Source: Xanthocytophaga agilis (GTDB taxonomy: Bacteria > Bacteroidota > Bacteroidia > Cytophagales > 172606-1). Taken from it: 64,000 nucleotides of DNA. The stretch covers positions 496,001-560,000 of the forward strand of contig NZ_JASJOU010000005.1 in the NCBI RefSeq assembly GCF_030068605.1, read 5' to 3'. Below the pieces are notes generated by a model. That model saw nothing but the letters and a program-made list of their open reading frames with translations. It was not told the origin of the DNA and ran no database searches. A program made the translations under genes and the position numbers. Positions 17,320 to 25,763 of this stretch are shown here, piece by piece. Position 1 is the first letter of the stretch, and each line of letters opens with the position of its first letter.

Positions 17320-17836
17320 CAATAAAAATGACACTGAAGATAAATGGTTCTATTTTCTTTATCAGATATAAAACCATTTTCATCTTCTTAAAACTTCTTT
17401 CTGTCGAAGGAATGCCCATTCTTTAACTTCTTGGTGTTTACCTTTTTACCTTTACCTGTACTAATATTCGTAGAATGGAAATTATTAAATTGGTATATTC
17501 AAAAAATTACATATTCATCACATTTGAAAATGTATCGTAAGAATTGCTCTACTAACCTTGTATCACCATCAAGTTAATTTATGATCAAGGATCTAACCTC
17601 TTATCCGGAGAGTCTGCTATCTGGATATTCTAGCCTCAAAAACAAATAATTAAATTATTTCTTACACTTGTAGTGATGTCAGATATTTCTACTATTACAT
17701 CTTATTCAATCTGACTTAACTAAAAACTGATTTTTAAATTTCATATTTGTTTTGCTACAAACCACTGTCTATATACGGATCTCTTAACAATTTAAATCCA
17801 CTTAATTAATTAGTAACCAGTCAGATACACACGCCT
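17320..17836. other. Intergenic region upstream of methyltransferase operon
   Basis: Over 500 bp of AT-rich DNA. It holds a near-match promoter CATATTTG around 17742-17749 for the downstream operon. Apart from a 22-codon frame with no support, nothing else is seen. Confidence 0.35.
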
Positions 17837-19117
17837 ATGCATTGTCGTCATTGTAACACAGAATTGAAGCATGAATTTGTAGACTTAGTAAGCAGTCCAC
17901 CAGCTAACTCTTTTCTTTCACACGAAGAATTGAATGAACCAGAAGTTTATTATCCGCTAAAGCTTTATGTGTGTCATGAATGCTTTTTAGTACAGATTGA
18001 TGAGTACAAAAAAGCAACTGAGATCTTTAACAACGATTATATTTATTATTCCTCTTTCTCCAAGAGCTGGCTTGAACATGCAAAACGTTACACCGAAATG
18101 ATGCAGGAACGTTTTGGAATCAACGAGGATTCGATGGTTGTGGAGATTGCTTCAAATGACGGTTATTTGCTTCAATATTTTAAAGAGAAAAATGTATCTG
18201 TACTAGGTATTGAACCTACCCGAAATACAGCTGCAGAAGCAGTAAAAAAAGGGATATCTACTATTACCGATTATTTCAGCAAAAAACTTGCTGTAAGATT
18301 AGGGTTAAAAGCCAATTTATTGATAGGTAATAACGTATTAGCTCACGTACCAGATATTAATGATTTCGTTAGTGGTATGAAGATGCTTTTAGCAGATGAT
18401 GGTATCATTACAATGGAATTCCCTCATTTGTTGAAACTGATCGAAGAATGCCAGTTTGATACTATTTACCATGAACACTTCTCTTATCTTTCATTTGTCT
18501 CTGTAAAACGTATTTTTGAAGCGCAGGGTTTGGAAATGTTTGATGTACAGGAAATTTCTACTCATGGTGGTTCCTTACGGATCTTTGCAAAACATGCTGG
18601 AAATCAAAAACACCAGATAACTCCTAATGTAGAGAAGTTATTACAGAAAGAAGAAGCAGCCGGTCTCAAAAACATTGGATCTTATGCTGATTTCCAAAGC
18701 AAAGTTTCCAAAATCAAATACGATTTTCTGTTATTCCTGCTCGAAAAGAAAAAAGAAGGAAAGAAAATTGCTGCATACGGAGCTGCTGCAAAAGGAAATA
18801 CATTCCTGAATTATTGTGGAGTAGTAGGTACAGAGTTAATTGAATTTGCTGTAGATGCTTCACCATACAAACAAAACAAATATTTGCCAGGCAGTCACAT
18901 TCCAGTTGTGAATGAATACAAAATCAAAGAACAAAAGCCTGATTATGTGGTCATTCTACCATGGAATCTACGGGATGAGATAAGCAAACAACTGAGCTAT
19001 ATTGGAGATTGGGGCGGACAGTTTGTAACCTGTATCCCGGATTTAAAAGTTATATCTCCTAAAAAAGCAGTACAGGATAATGTGTCAGCACAAAAACTGG
19101 AAGAAGTAGAAAAATAA
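17837..19117 (+). CDS. SAM-dependent C-methyltransferase with zinc-binding N-terminus
   Basis: Methyltransferase of 426 residues, similar in layout to sugar-nucleotide C-methyltransferases (such as TylCIII/NovU types). The zinc-binding domain has four Cys in two pairs (MHCRHC and YVCHEC). The SAM fold starts VVEIASNDGYLLQYFK with the acidic loop VLGIEPTRN. A C-terminal Rossmann-like domain follows (KKIAAYGAAAKGNTFLNYCG, then PVVNEY) with the terminal LPWNLRDEI motif. It is coupled to the next gene by a TAATG overlap, suggesting joint work in glycan or natural-product assembly. The substrate is unknown. Confidence 0.85.
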   Translation: MHCRHCNTELKHEFVDLVSSPPANSFLSHEELNEPEVYYPLKLYVCHECFLVQIDEYKKATEIFNNDYIYYSSFSKSWLEHAKRYTEMMQERFGINEDSMVVEIASNDGYLLQYFKEKNVSVLGIEPTRNTAAEAVKKGISTITDYFSKKLAVRLGLKANLLIGNNVLAHVPDINDFVSGMKMLLADDGIITMEFPHLLKLIEECQFDTIYHEHFSYLSFVSVKRIFEAQGLEMFDVQEISTHGGSLRIFAKHAGNQKHQITPNVEKLLQKEEAAGLKNIGSYADFQSKVSKIKYDFLLFLLEKKKEGKKIAAYGAAAKGNTFLNYCGVVGTELIEFAVDASPYKQNKYLPGSHIPVVNEYKIKEQKPDYVVILPWNLRDEISKQLSYIGDWGGQFVTCIPDLKVISPKKAVQDNVSAQKLEEVEK

Positions 19118-20451
19118 TGATAACTGAAATAAATACAGGTCTGCCAGCAATGGCAGACCCTTCTGTTATACAACCGGGTGACGAAATGTATCAGATCGTT
19201 ACCCGGTTGTATCCTATTTGCCGGAGCATTACCGGGAATGGAGTTCGCCAGACATTACAAATCTTACAGGACTATATTCCAGTACAGATCAAAGAAGTTC
19301 CTACTGGAACACCTGTATTTGACTGGACTGTCCCTAAAGAATGGAATATTCAGGATGCATGGATAAAAGATCCTCAAGGAAATATTATTCTTAGCTTCAA
19401 AGACCATAACCTTCATGTACTTAATTATAGTACTCCTATCCATAAAACGGTATCACTGGCAGAACTAAAACCTCATCTGTTTTCATTACCAGACAAACCT
19501 GACTGGATACCATATCGGACATCTTACTATAATGAGAACTGGGGCTTCTGTATGACTCATAGGCAATTAGAATCATTAGAAGATGGAGATTATGAAGTAT
19601 GCATTGATTCTTCTCTTGAACCAGGCAGTCTCACTTATGGAGAATGTTTCCTGCCGGGTAGCACAGAAGAGGAAGTTTTAATCTCCTGCCACATTTGTCA
19701 TCCATCACTGGCAAATGATAATCTTTCAGGTATCTCACTGGCAGTTAAACTGATTCAGTGGCTTCAGGAACAACCTCACAGATATTCTTACCGATTTCTG
19801 TTTATACCTGGTACTATTGGCTCTATAACCTGGTTGAGTCTTAATGAACAACAAGCATTTAAGATTAAACATGGTCTGGTCGCTACCCTGGTAGGCGATA
19901 GCGGAAGATTCACATACAAAAAATCCCGTCGTGGTAATGCAACGATTGACAGAGCTGCTGCGCATGCATTAAAACATATTCAGCTGCCTTATCACATCAT
20001 AGATTTCTTTCCTTATGGATATGACGAACGTCAGTACTGCTCTCCAGGTTTTAATTTGCCTGTAGGGTGTCTTATGCGTACTCCACATGGACAATATCCT
20101 GAATATCATACTTCTGCTGATAATTTAGATCTGGTACAGCCCCAAAACCTTACAGAATCTTATCAACTTTATAAAACTATACTTCAGATACTGGAAGGTA
20201 ATGGTATATATGTAAACCAAAATCCGAAATGTGAGCCGCAGTTAGGGAAACGGGGATTATATCGGGCTATTAGTGGTGATAATCATACCAAATCCTATGA
20301 GATGGCTATGCTTTGGGTACTAAACCTTTCAGATGGCGAACATTCATTGCTGGAAATTGCAGAAAAAGCGGATATTCCATTTGAATTTATCCAAAAAGTG
20401 GCTGTGCTACTAGAGGAACATGGCTTGCTGAAACTTCAGACGTTTTTATAG
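19117..20451 (+). CDS. DUF4910 aminopeptidase-like protein with winged-helix tail
   Basis: Unknown-substrate hydrolase of 444 residues, widespread in polysaccharide and antibiotic gene clusters. The core resembles zinc aminopeptidases (M28/M20 type): SCHICHPSLANDNLSG with likely zinc ligands His192, His195 and Asp201, an inserted DUF2172-type domain before it, then GDSGRF, DERQYCSPGFNLPVGCLMR, and PEYHTSADNLD with a further His and Asp. The last ~80 residues (MLWVLNLSDGEHSLLEIAEKADIPFEFIQKVAVLLEEHGLL) form a winged helix. The start codon overlaps the methyltransferase stop by 1 nt. Confidence 0.85.
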   Translation: MITEINTGLPAMADPSVIQPGDEMYQIVTRLYPICRSITGNGVRQTLQILQDYIPVQIKEVPTGTPVFDWTVPKEWNIQDAWIKDPQGNIILSFKDHNLHVLNYSTPIHKTVSLAELKPHLFSLPDKPDWIPYRTSYYNENWGFCMTHRQLESLEDGDYEVCIDSSLEPGSLTYGECFLPGSTEEEVLISCHICHPSLANDNLSGISLAVKLIQWLQEQPHRYSYRFLFIPGTIGSITWLSLNEQQAFKIKHGLVATLVGDSGRFTYKKSRRGNATIDRAAAHALKHIQLPYHIIDFFPYGYDERQYCSPGFNLPVGCLMRTPHGQYPEYHTSADNLDLVQPQNLTESYQLYKTILQILEGNGIYVNQNPKCEPQLGKRGLYRAISGDNHTKSYEMAMLWVLNLSDGEHSLLEIAEKADIPFEFIQKVAVLLEEHGLLKLQTFL

Positions 20452-20525
20452 AATAAAAATCGTCCTGCCTTAAGTTTGAAAATCAGAGGTATTGAAGATT
20501 TGAAGGAGCAAATTTCAGGTTTGAT

Positions 20526-20564
20526 ATAGCGGTACACTATGTTTTTGTACCGCTATTCTTTTTT
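20526..20564 (+). terminator. Terminator after DUF4910 gene
   Basis: Perfect 10-bp stem ATAGCGGTAC/GTACCGCTAT (20526-20535 and 20547-20556) followed by TCTTTTTT. Confidence 0.9.
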
Positions 20565-20605
20565 ATGGAGTTATGTAATACCTGTGTGTGAGTGAACTTT
20601 AGAAT

Positions 20606-20644
20606 TGATAAAAGAGGACCTTAAACAATATTGCCTTTAGGTCC
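20606..20644 (-). terminator. Terminator after the minus-strand membrane protein gene
   Basis: Stem GGACC with an AT extension (20616-20625 and 20635-20644), followed on minus by TCTTTTATC, downstream of the gene ending at 20710. Confidence 0.65.
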
Positions 20645-20685
20645 CCTGTAAACTTTTCCTATAAAGCTTATTCTTTTTCTATTTA

Positions 20686-20707
20686 CTAAAATTTGGGATG
20701 AACCATG
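20686..20707 (+). repeat. 22-bp direct repeat, left copy
   Basis: Core CTAAAATTYGGGATGAA plus SCATG. This copy shares 20 of 22 bases with 22616-22637 in the same orientation. Both sit at the edges of the membrane protein/nuclease gene pair. A weaker inverted copy lies at 49581-49601. Confidence 0.6.
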
Positions 20708-20709
20708 TG

Positions 20710-21294
20710 TTATAGCTTACGTTCTGCGACTAACTCTGTTGAGAGATTCAATTTTTGTTTAAAGAATGCAACAAACCTTTGAATAATGTAGTATGCAAGA
20801 ATTCCAAATGCAAAGCCTGCCAGAGTGCCACAAACTGAACCAATGAATACAGAGGCTCCAATCTCCCACCAATGCAATAAGGCATTTAGTATACCTAAAC
20901 CAACACCCCCACATACCAATCCTACCAATGTGGATGTACTAACTAGAAGTGTCTTAAAACCTTTCGCGAAGGATTTTTGATAAAGACCAACTAGGATGGA
21001 AGTGGACAGAATGCCAAAAGATACAAGTGCAAATGCTGCTACAAGTCCTACAATGGTAAGCACAATACCCGCTCCAATACAAACCAGTATAAATACAAAT
21101 AATAAAATAATAGCCCCCAAAATACCTGGTGCAAAATCATCTTCAACATAGCCAGGATCATTTGTAGCTGTGTGTAAAGAATCTGCTTGTACAGATTGTG
21201 TTATTTGGGTGGTTGTATCTGCTATTTGAGCAAGTGTTGGTGTTGCTATCAATACAAAAAGTAAAATAGCAAATAGAAATAGGATAGCTTTCAT
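20710..21294 (-). CDS. Putative membrane protein of unknown function
   Basis: Hypothetical protein of 194 residues, not assigned to a family. A signal peptide is seen at 1-22 (MKAILFLFAILLFVLIATPTLAQ). An acidic Thr-rich segment of about 30 residues follows, then three or four hydrophobic helices: about 57-90 (LGAIILLFVFILVCIGAGIVLTIVG), 90-105, 117-140 (Gly-rich, LVCGGVGLGILNAL) and 146-170. The C-terminus is short and basic. It is divergent from the nuclease lipoprotein gene across a 150-bp gap, and both lie between the 22-bp direct repeats. Confidence 0.7.
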   Translation of the reverse strand: MKAILFLFAILLFVLIATPTLAQIADTTTQITQSVQADSLHTATNDPGYVEDDFAPGILGAIILLFVFILVCIGAGIVLTIVGLVAAFALVSFGILSTSILVGLYQKSFAKGFKTLLVSTSTLVGLVCGGVGLGILNALLHWWEIGASVFIGSVCGTLAGFAFGILAYYIIQRFVAFFKQKLNLSTELVAERKL

Positions 21295-21444
21295 TCGGAT
21301 TTAGTAAGTACAGCTGCATTTTACTAAAAATTAATAGGATTCTAAAAATACATTTTGGTTCACATATATCTTCCTGAAAGATAGACACAAAAAAATAGAA
21401 TAAACACTTTATCTTCGTTTATCAGTAACCAATCATCTATAACT

Positions 21445-22308
21445 ATGCAATTTTACATTCGTCGATCAACTTATGTACTTGTCATCATAAGCCTTGTCAC
21501 ACTATGGTCCTGTAAGAGGACACCTGTATCGCCCCAAACATCGTGTGACTACCCTACTATTACTACCACATCAGCTCATTTGCTGATGGGAAATCCTTCT
21601 GGAGCCAAGAAGGACGAAAGCCAGAGTGATAATTACCTAATGGAGAAAACACAATATGCTCTTTCCTATAATCGCAGTCAGTTAATATCCAACTGGGCTG
21701 CATGGCATCTTGGCAGTGAAGATATTGGCAGCGCAGATCGACAGGATGATTTCAAACCAGATGCAAGCTTGCCTTCCGGCTGGGATGCTGCTAAACCAAA
21801 TGACTATAGCGGTTCCGGATTTGATCGAGGGCATCTGTGTCCAAGTGCTGACCGTACTGCTACTCAAGCGGACAACTCAGCTACCTTTTTGATGACTAAT
21901 ATGGTTCCTCAATCACCTGATCTGAATCGAAATACCTGGGAATCGCTTGAAAGCTATTGCAGAGATCTGGTGCAACAAGGTAATGAGCTGTATATCTATG
22001 CAGGAACATTTGGTTCAGGTGGCACAGGATCAAATGGTACTGCTACCAAAGTAAAAGATAAGATAACAGTACCTGAAGCATGCTGGAAAGTCTTGATTGT
22101 CATGCCCAAAGGAGATGATGATGTCAAAAGAGTGACCAAAACTACTCAGACTATTGCCATCTGGGCTCCTAATAATCAGGATCTGGATAATAGCTGGAAA
22201 GCATATGCTGTATCAGTAGATGAAGTGGAGCAGAAAACAGGCTATGATTTCTTTAATCATTTACCAGTGTGTATTCAGGAAGTAATTGAAAAACCTGTTT
22301 TTCAATGA
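21445..22308 (+). CDS. DNA/RNA non-specific endonuclease (NUC1 family), lipoprotein
   Basis: Secreted beta-beta-alpha-metal nuclease degrading DNA and RNA. The N-terminus has a lipobox ending LWSC (Cys23), so it is probably anchored in the outer membrane. The catalytic signature SGFDRGHLCPSADRT (DRGH 127-130, His130 general base) and the metal-site region TNMVPQSPDLNRNTWESLE (Asn161) are intact. 287 residues is typical. A near-consensus TATCTTCG element precedes it at 21410-21417. Its position next to an intergenic repeat element and inside direct repeats suggests acquisition as a unit. Roles could be nutrient scavenging or interbacterial attack. Confidence 0.9.
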   Translation: MQFYIRRSTYVLVIISLVTLWSCKRTPVSPQTSCDYPTITTTSAHLLMGNPSGAKKDESQSDNYLMEKTQYALSYNRSQLISNWAAWHLGSEDIGSADRQDDFKPDASLPSGWDAAKPNDYSGSGFDRGHLCPSADRTATQADNSATFLMTNMVPQSPDLNRNTWESLESYCRDLVQQGNELYIYAGTFGSGGTGSNGTATKVKDKITVPEACWKVLIVMPKGDDDVKRVTKTTQTIAIWAPNNQDLDNSWKAYAVSVDEVEQKTGYDFFNHLPVCIQEVIEKPVFQ

Positions 22309-22338
22309 AATTAAAGCCTTACTGATTGGCCGAGAGCG

Positions 22339-22564
22339 TGCGTTTTATTTACATCATATTTTGTCTATGCGCATAGTTCAAGGCAAACTATTTTTTAGAG
22401 AAGGTACGACTGCCTTATTGATTAGTGAACAAATTGCATATAACTCTAATCACTTTTTATTTTGATCAGAATTCCGATCATTTTTTCTTTTGCGCATAAC
22501 TCACAGCAAGAAAATTTTTGATCGGAGTTCACCGCAAAATTTTTCTTGCTGTGAATAAAACGCA
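22339..22564. repeat. Structured intergenic repeat element
   Basis: Outer inverted repeat GCGTTTTATTTAC (22340-22352) against GTGAATAAAACGC (22551-22563), 12 of 13 bases. Inside are the palindrome CTATGCGCATAG, a near-perfect palindrome around GAATTC flanked by TGATC/GATCA, TGCGCATA twice, and three diverged copies of a TTCAnnGCAA unit each followed by an ATTTTT run. The arrangement resembles a small non-coding mobile or MITE-like element, but no transposase is present. Confidence 0.45.
22502..22553. repeat. Long hairpin inside the repeat element
   Basis: CACAGCAAGAAAATTTTTG (22502-22520) pairs with CAAAATTTTTCTTGCTGTG with a single mismatch around a 14-nt loop. It could also end nuclease transcription, but it lies about 190 bp after the stop. 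Confidence 0.6.
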
Positions 22565-22615
22565 AATATAAAACTCATCGTAAATCCAATAGTTGATGAA
22601 TAAATAAGTCATTAG

Positions 22616-22637
22616 CTAAAATTCGGGATGAAGCATG
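22616..22637 (+). repeat. 22-bp direct repeat, right copy
   Basis: Second copy of CTAAAATTYGGGATGAA plus SCATG, 20 of 22 identical to 20686-20707 and in the same orientation, 1.93 kb apart. Confidence 0.6.
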
Positions 22638-22710
22638 CTGAAAATAATTTTCTGGTTAAGAAATAAAATATTTCTTTGTTGCTCTATACCCATTACTATA
22701 AAGAAATCTC

Positions 22711-23580
22711 ATGCAAAAGTTTTTTACGTTATATCTGATACTTACTTCATTTATTACTTACGCTCAACAAGGAACTATCAAAGAAAGCCTTAAGTTAAAA
22801 AGTTCTGTGCTTGGAAGGGAAGTTGAGTATTCCATATACCTTCCGGCAGATTATGATAAAACCAATCGCCGTTACCCTGTCTTATATCTTTTACATGGAT
22901 TAGGAGATGATGAAACTGGCTGGACACAAGCTGGAGAAGTACAGTCTATCACAGATAGGACTATAAATAATGGTGATGCTCCTGCTATGATTATTGTGAT
23001 GCCTGATGCAGGTAAGACCTGGTATATGAATAGTGCAGATGGTAAGAATAACTATGAAGATTTTTTTATTCGTGAGTTAATACCTCATATTGAGGCCTCT
23101 TATCGGATACGAGCCAGCAAAGAATTCAGAGGTATTGCCGGATTATCGATGGGTGGCTTTGGTACATTGTTGCTGGCAACCAAACATACTGATCTCTTTG
23201 CAGCGGCTGCTCCTTTAAGTAGCGCTGTGTTTACGGATACAGATGCAGTAACCATGGCAGATTCAGAATGGGCGAGACGATTTACCGTAAATTTTCCGCA
23301 AACACTAAAAGGCAAAGACCGCTTGACAGATCATTGGTATAAAAACTCTATTCCAAAAATCATTGAGACTACACCTGTTGAGCAGCTTAAGTCAATCCGT
23401 TATTATATTGATTGTGGTGACGATGACCATCTGATAAAGGAAAACATGGCACTACATGCCTTACTTATTAACAAAGGCATTCCGCATGAGTTTCGTGTCA
23501 GAGATGGTGCCCATACCTGGATATACTGGCGTACAGCTCTGCCCGAAGTATTGAAGTTTGTTGGAGCGAGTTTCCGTTAA
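22711..23580 (+). CDS. Secreted esterase D-type alpha/beta hydrolase
   Basis: Exported serine esterase of 289 residues, related to feruloyl/acetyl-esterase and esterase D families. Signal peptide 1-18 (ending ITYAQ). The domain starts EVEYSIYLPADYDKTNRRYPVLYLLHGLGDDETGWTQ (oxyanion region). The nucleophile is in GLSMGGFGTLL. The acid Asp lies in YYIDCGDDDHL, and the catalytic His in DGAHTWIYWR. Plausible substrates are ester substituents on plant polysaccharides, but this is inferred. It ends with a 4-bp convergent overlap with the next gene. Confidence 0.88.
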   Translation: MQKFFTLYLILTSFITYAQQGTIKESLKLKSSVLGREVEYSIYLPADYDKTNRRYPVLYLLHGLGDDETGWTQAGEVQSITDRTINNGDAPAMIIVMPDAGKTWYMNSADGKNNYEDFFIRELIPHIEASYRIRASKEFRGIAGLSMGGFGTLLLATKHTDLFAAAAPLSSAVFTDTDAVTMADSEWARRFTVNFPQTLKGKDRLTDHWYKNSIPKIIETTPVEQLKSIRYYIDCGDDDHLIKENMALHALLINKGIPHEFRVRDGAHTWIYWRTALPEVLKFVGASFR

Positions 23581-23906
23581 TGAGTAACTCCACTGGGAAG
23601 GCTGTGAATAAGAAAGACACTAATATTGGCATGATCCGTCCGGATATACATGTGTCCGATCTGCAGAAATTTCTGGTATAATTCTGGGTATTTTTCAGGT
23701 ATATGCAGATAGCGCAGGATTCTGCCTGCATCTGCATTGACTATTTGCTGCTTTTCAAAAGCATATTCCGGATTGAATACATAGATGTGATCACCATCCG
23801 GTGTTTTTTCTATATTACAATAGATCCTGTTGTTTGAGTAAAAGTCTGATTCAATAGCAGAAATGTCTATTGGATCAAAAACGAGGTCATAGGTAATAGC
23901 TTCCAT
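23577..23906 (-). CDS. Hypothetical protein
   Basis: 109 residues, not recognised. It is acidic and mixed alpha/beta with no signal or membrane segment. Features seen are the N-terminal MEAITYDLVFDPIDI, a TPDGDHIYVFNP strand pair and a Tyr-rich LRYLHIPEKYPELYQKFLQIGHMYIR stretch. Its tail overlaps the esterase stop by 4 bp on the opposite strand. It is presumably a small cytosolic orphan restricted to relatives; no function is proposed. Confidence 0.6.
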   Translation of the reverse strand: MEAITYDLVFDPIDISAIESDFYSNNRIYCNIEKTPDGDHIYVFNPEYAFEKQQIVNADAGRILRYLHIPEKYPELYQKFLQIGHMYIRTDHANISVFLIHSLPSGVTH

Positions 23907-24186
23907 GGATTGCGCTTTAAGAAGTAAAGATTTGTGTGTTTGTTGACAGATAGTAAATTACAAAATAGAACAGCAAAGTAGATTATTTCCTATCAATAAT
24001 TTTCTACTCCTGATCTATTACAAAAATCTGATTAGCAATAAAATAGTGCCTACTCTAGCACTTTTAGTAAATCCACGTTTCTACAAAAGTTAAATCCTGA
24101 TTTCTGACTTTTCAAAAATTTGGTCTAACTTTCACGCTCATATCTTGTTAGACAGATGAGTCTGTTGATAAAGAGATTTATTATGT

Positions 24187-25005
24187 GTGATCCAGAACTC
24201 TATTCCTGTGAATAATTCATCTCATCTCAGAACAGTCCATGTGACTCGTTATGTTACCCCACTACGGGAAGGAGGTTCATTACCTGCCCTGGTGGAAGCA
24301 GACGATGATTTTCTATATGTCCTTAAATTTCGAGGAGCCGGACAGGGCGTAAAAGCACTTATTGCCGAGTTGATTGGTGGTGAACTGGCAAGAGCTTTAG
24401 GCATGCGTGTACCAGAAATTGTGTACGCTACCATAGACCCCGCTTTAAGTCGAACAGAACCAGACGAGGAAATTCAGGATCTGCTTCGGGCCAGTGACAC
24501 AGGACTAAATCTAGCAGTACATTATCTCTCTGGAGCTATTACATTTGATCCTGTAGTCAATACAGTAGAACCGTATCTGGCATCCAAAATTGTGTGGCTG
24601 GACTGTCTGATTACCAATGTGGACCGAACTGCCCGCAATACCAATATGCTAATCTGGCATAAAGAATTATGGCTGATAGATCATGGAGCATCCCTGTATT
24701 TCCATCATTCCGGCCAGAATTGGGAAGAGCATAGCCGAAAACCTTTTACTCAGGTAAAAGATCATGTACTATTACCACAAGCCTCCGAACTGGAAAAAAT
24801 AGACACAGAAGTTAAGTCAATATTAACTTTGGAACGAATACACTCTATTGTTGGGTTAGTTCCGGATATATGGCTTACCGGAGGATCAGCTTTTATCTCT
24901 GCTGATGAAGAACGTGATATGTATATCCAGTTTTTAGAAACAAGACTTGCCTCATCAGAAATTTTTGTCAAGGAAGCACAACATGCAAGAGAAGCACTTA
25001 TTTGA
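24187..25005 (+). CDS. HipA-like kinase family protein
   Basis: 272-residue single-domain protein related to the HipA kinase fold but lacking the HipA N-terminal domain. The start is GTG. ATP-site elements: FLYVLKFRGAGQG with Lys47; a catalytic loop NVDRTARNTN (Asp146, Asn151) in place of the HipA DGHxxN; and LWLIDHGASLYF (Asp165) as the Mg-binding DFG-equivalent. No HipB-type antitoxin gene is next to it. It overlaps the downstream DUF3037 gene by 23 bp, a pairing I recall from other bacteria, suggesting the partner is functionally linked. The target is unknown. Confidence 0.8.
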   Translation: MIQNSIPVNNSSHLRTVHVTRYVTPLREGGSLPALVEADDDFLYVLKFRGAGQGVKALIAELIGGELARALGMRVPEIVYATIDPALSRTEPDEEIQDLLRASDTGLNLAVHYLSGAITFDPVVNTVEPYLASKIVWLDCLITNVDRTARNTNMLIWHKELWLIDHGASLYFHHSGQNWEEHSRKPFTQVKDHVLLPQASELEKIDTEVKSILTLERIHSIVGLVPDIWLTGGSAFISADEERDMYIQFLETRLASSEIFVKEAQHAREALI

Positions 25006-25366
25006 GTACGCCGTAATTCGCGTCGTACCTCGTGTGGAACGCGAAGAATTTCTTAATGTAGGCGTTATTGTTTATTGTTCAGCAGAAGGATTTCTGCAAA
25101 CTATGTTTGAAATAAATCCAGAGAGATTAAAAGCGTTTGTCTGTCAGGTTGAAGTACAGGAACTGGAAGAGAGACTTACTGCCTTTGCTCAGATATGTAA
25201 AGGAGGCAAGCAAGGAGGTCCCATTGGTCTGCTTCCAATAGCTTCCCGCTTTCGATGGCTTACAGCAACCCGAAGTACAGTAGTACAAACATCACCCGTA
25301 CATCCTGGATTTTGTCTGAATGCCCAGGAAACACTTCTTCGATTATTTGCTCAACTGGTACAGTAG
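24983..25366 (+). CDS. DUF3037 protein paired with HipA-like kinase
   Basis: Cytoplasmic protein of about 127 residues. The start chosen is the ATG giving MQEKHLFEYAVIRVVPRVEREEF, because the family begins at that point; an upstream in-frame ATG at 24947 would add 12 residues of unrelated sequence. Conserved features are YAVIRVVPRVEREEFLNVGVIVYC, a helical middle, and SRFRWLTATRSTVVQTSPVHPG, then LLRLFAQLVQ at the end. It overlaps the kinase gene by 23 bp, so translation is coupled. Function is unknown; a regulator or substrate of the kinase is a reasonable guess. Confidence 0.8.
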   Translation: MQEKHLFEYAVIRVVPRVEREEFLNVGVIVYCSAEGFLQTMFEINPERLKAFVCQVEVQELEERLTAFAQICKGGKQGGPIGLLPIASRFRWLTATRSTVVQTSPVHPGFCLNAQETLLRLFAQLVQ

Positions 25367-25404
25367 ATCTCTGTTATATTATTTTATTGTTTGAAATAAA
25401 GAAA

Positions 25405-25448
25405 AAATAGAGCCTAAAGCGACCCACTATTCCGAATTTAGGCTCTTT
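25405..25448. terminator. Bidirectional terminator
   Basis: GAGCCTAAA (25410-25418) pairs with TTTAGGCTC (25437-25445). TTT follows on plus and TATTTTTTC on minus, between the convergent DUF3037 gene and the 89-residue gene. Confidence 0.8.
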
Positions 25449-25479
25449 ACTGTATAGGTTCAATCAAAAAACATATAGG

Positions 25480-25749
25480 TTAACTAACCTGATTGAGTAA
25501 GAGATTTATTCCACTTAGAACAGATTCACTTTCATCTGATAGTACCTCTGCTCTACATCTGAATCTTTCCAGGAATGAAATCAAAAAATCGGATTCTATA
25601 GGACCCGATACATTCTTTATGCGCAAAATCCGATCACAGTCGGTCAGGTCGAAATTGGCTTTATAATTAGGAAAATGATGATGGATTTGGTATATCAGCC
25701 AATCTGCATGCTCTGTAGTTGTAACATTGGTTTTAAATACTTCGACCAT
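25480..25749 (-). CDS. Small hypothetical protein (ferredoxin-like fold possible)
   Basis: 89 residues, not assigned. The pattern of strand, helix, strand (VEVFKTNVTTTEHADWLIYQIHHHFPNYKANFDLTDCDRILRIKNV) followed by a helix and a final strand resembles the babbab fold of heavy-metal-associated domains, but there is no CxxC motif. It lies 14 bp downstream of a DoxX gene on the same strand and is probably co-transcribed. Such short proteins next to DoxX genes recur in Bacteroidota, but their function is unknown. Confidence 0.65.
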   Translation of the reverse strand: MVEVFKTNVTTTEHADWLIYQIHHHFPNYKANFDLTDCDRILRIKNVSGPIESDFLISFLERFRCRAEVLSDESESVLSGINLLLNQVS

Positions 25750-25763
25750 AAAGTAGTGTCTGG

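Noticed and set aside
24947-24982. Upstream start for the DUF3037 gene
   Set aside because: The added residues do not match the family, and the shorter start still overlaps the kinase gene by 23 bp.
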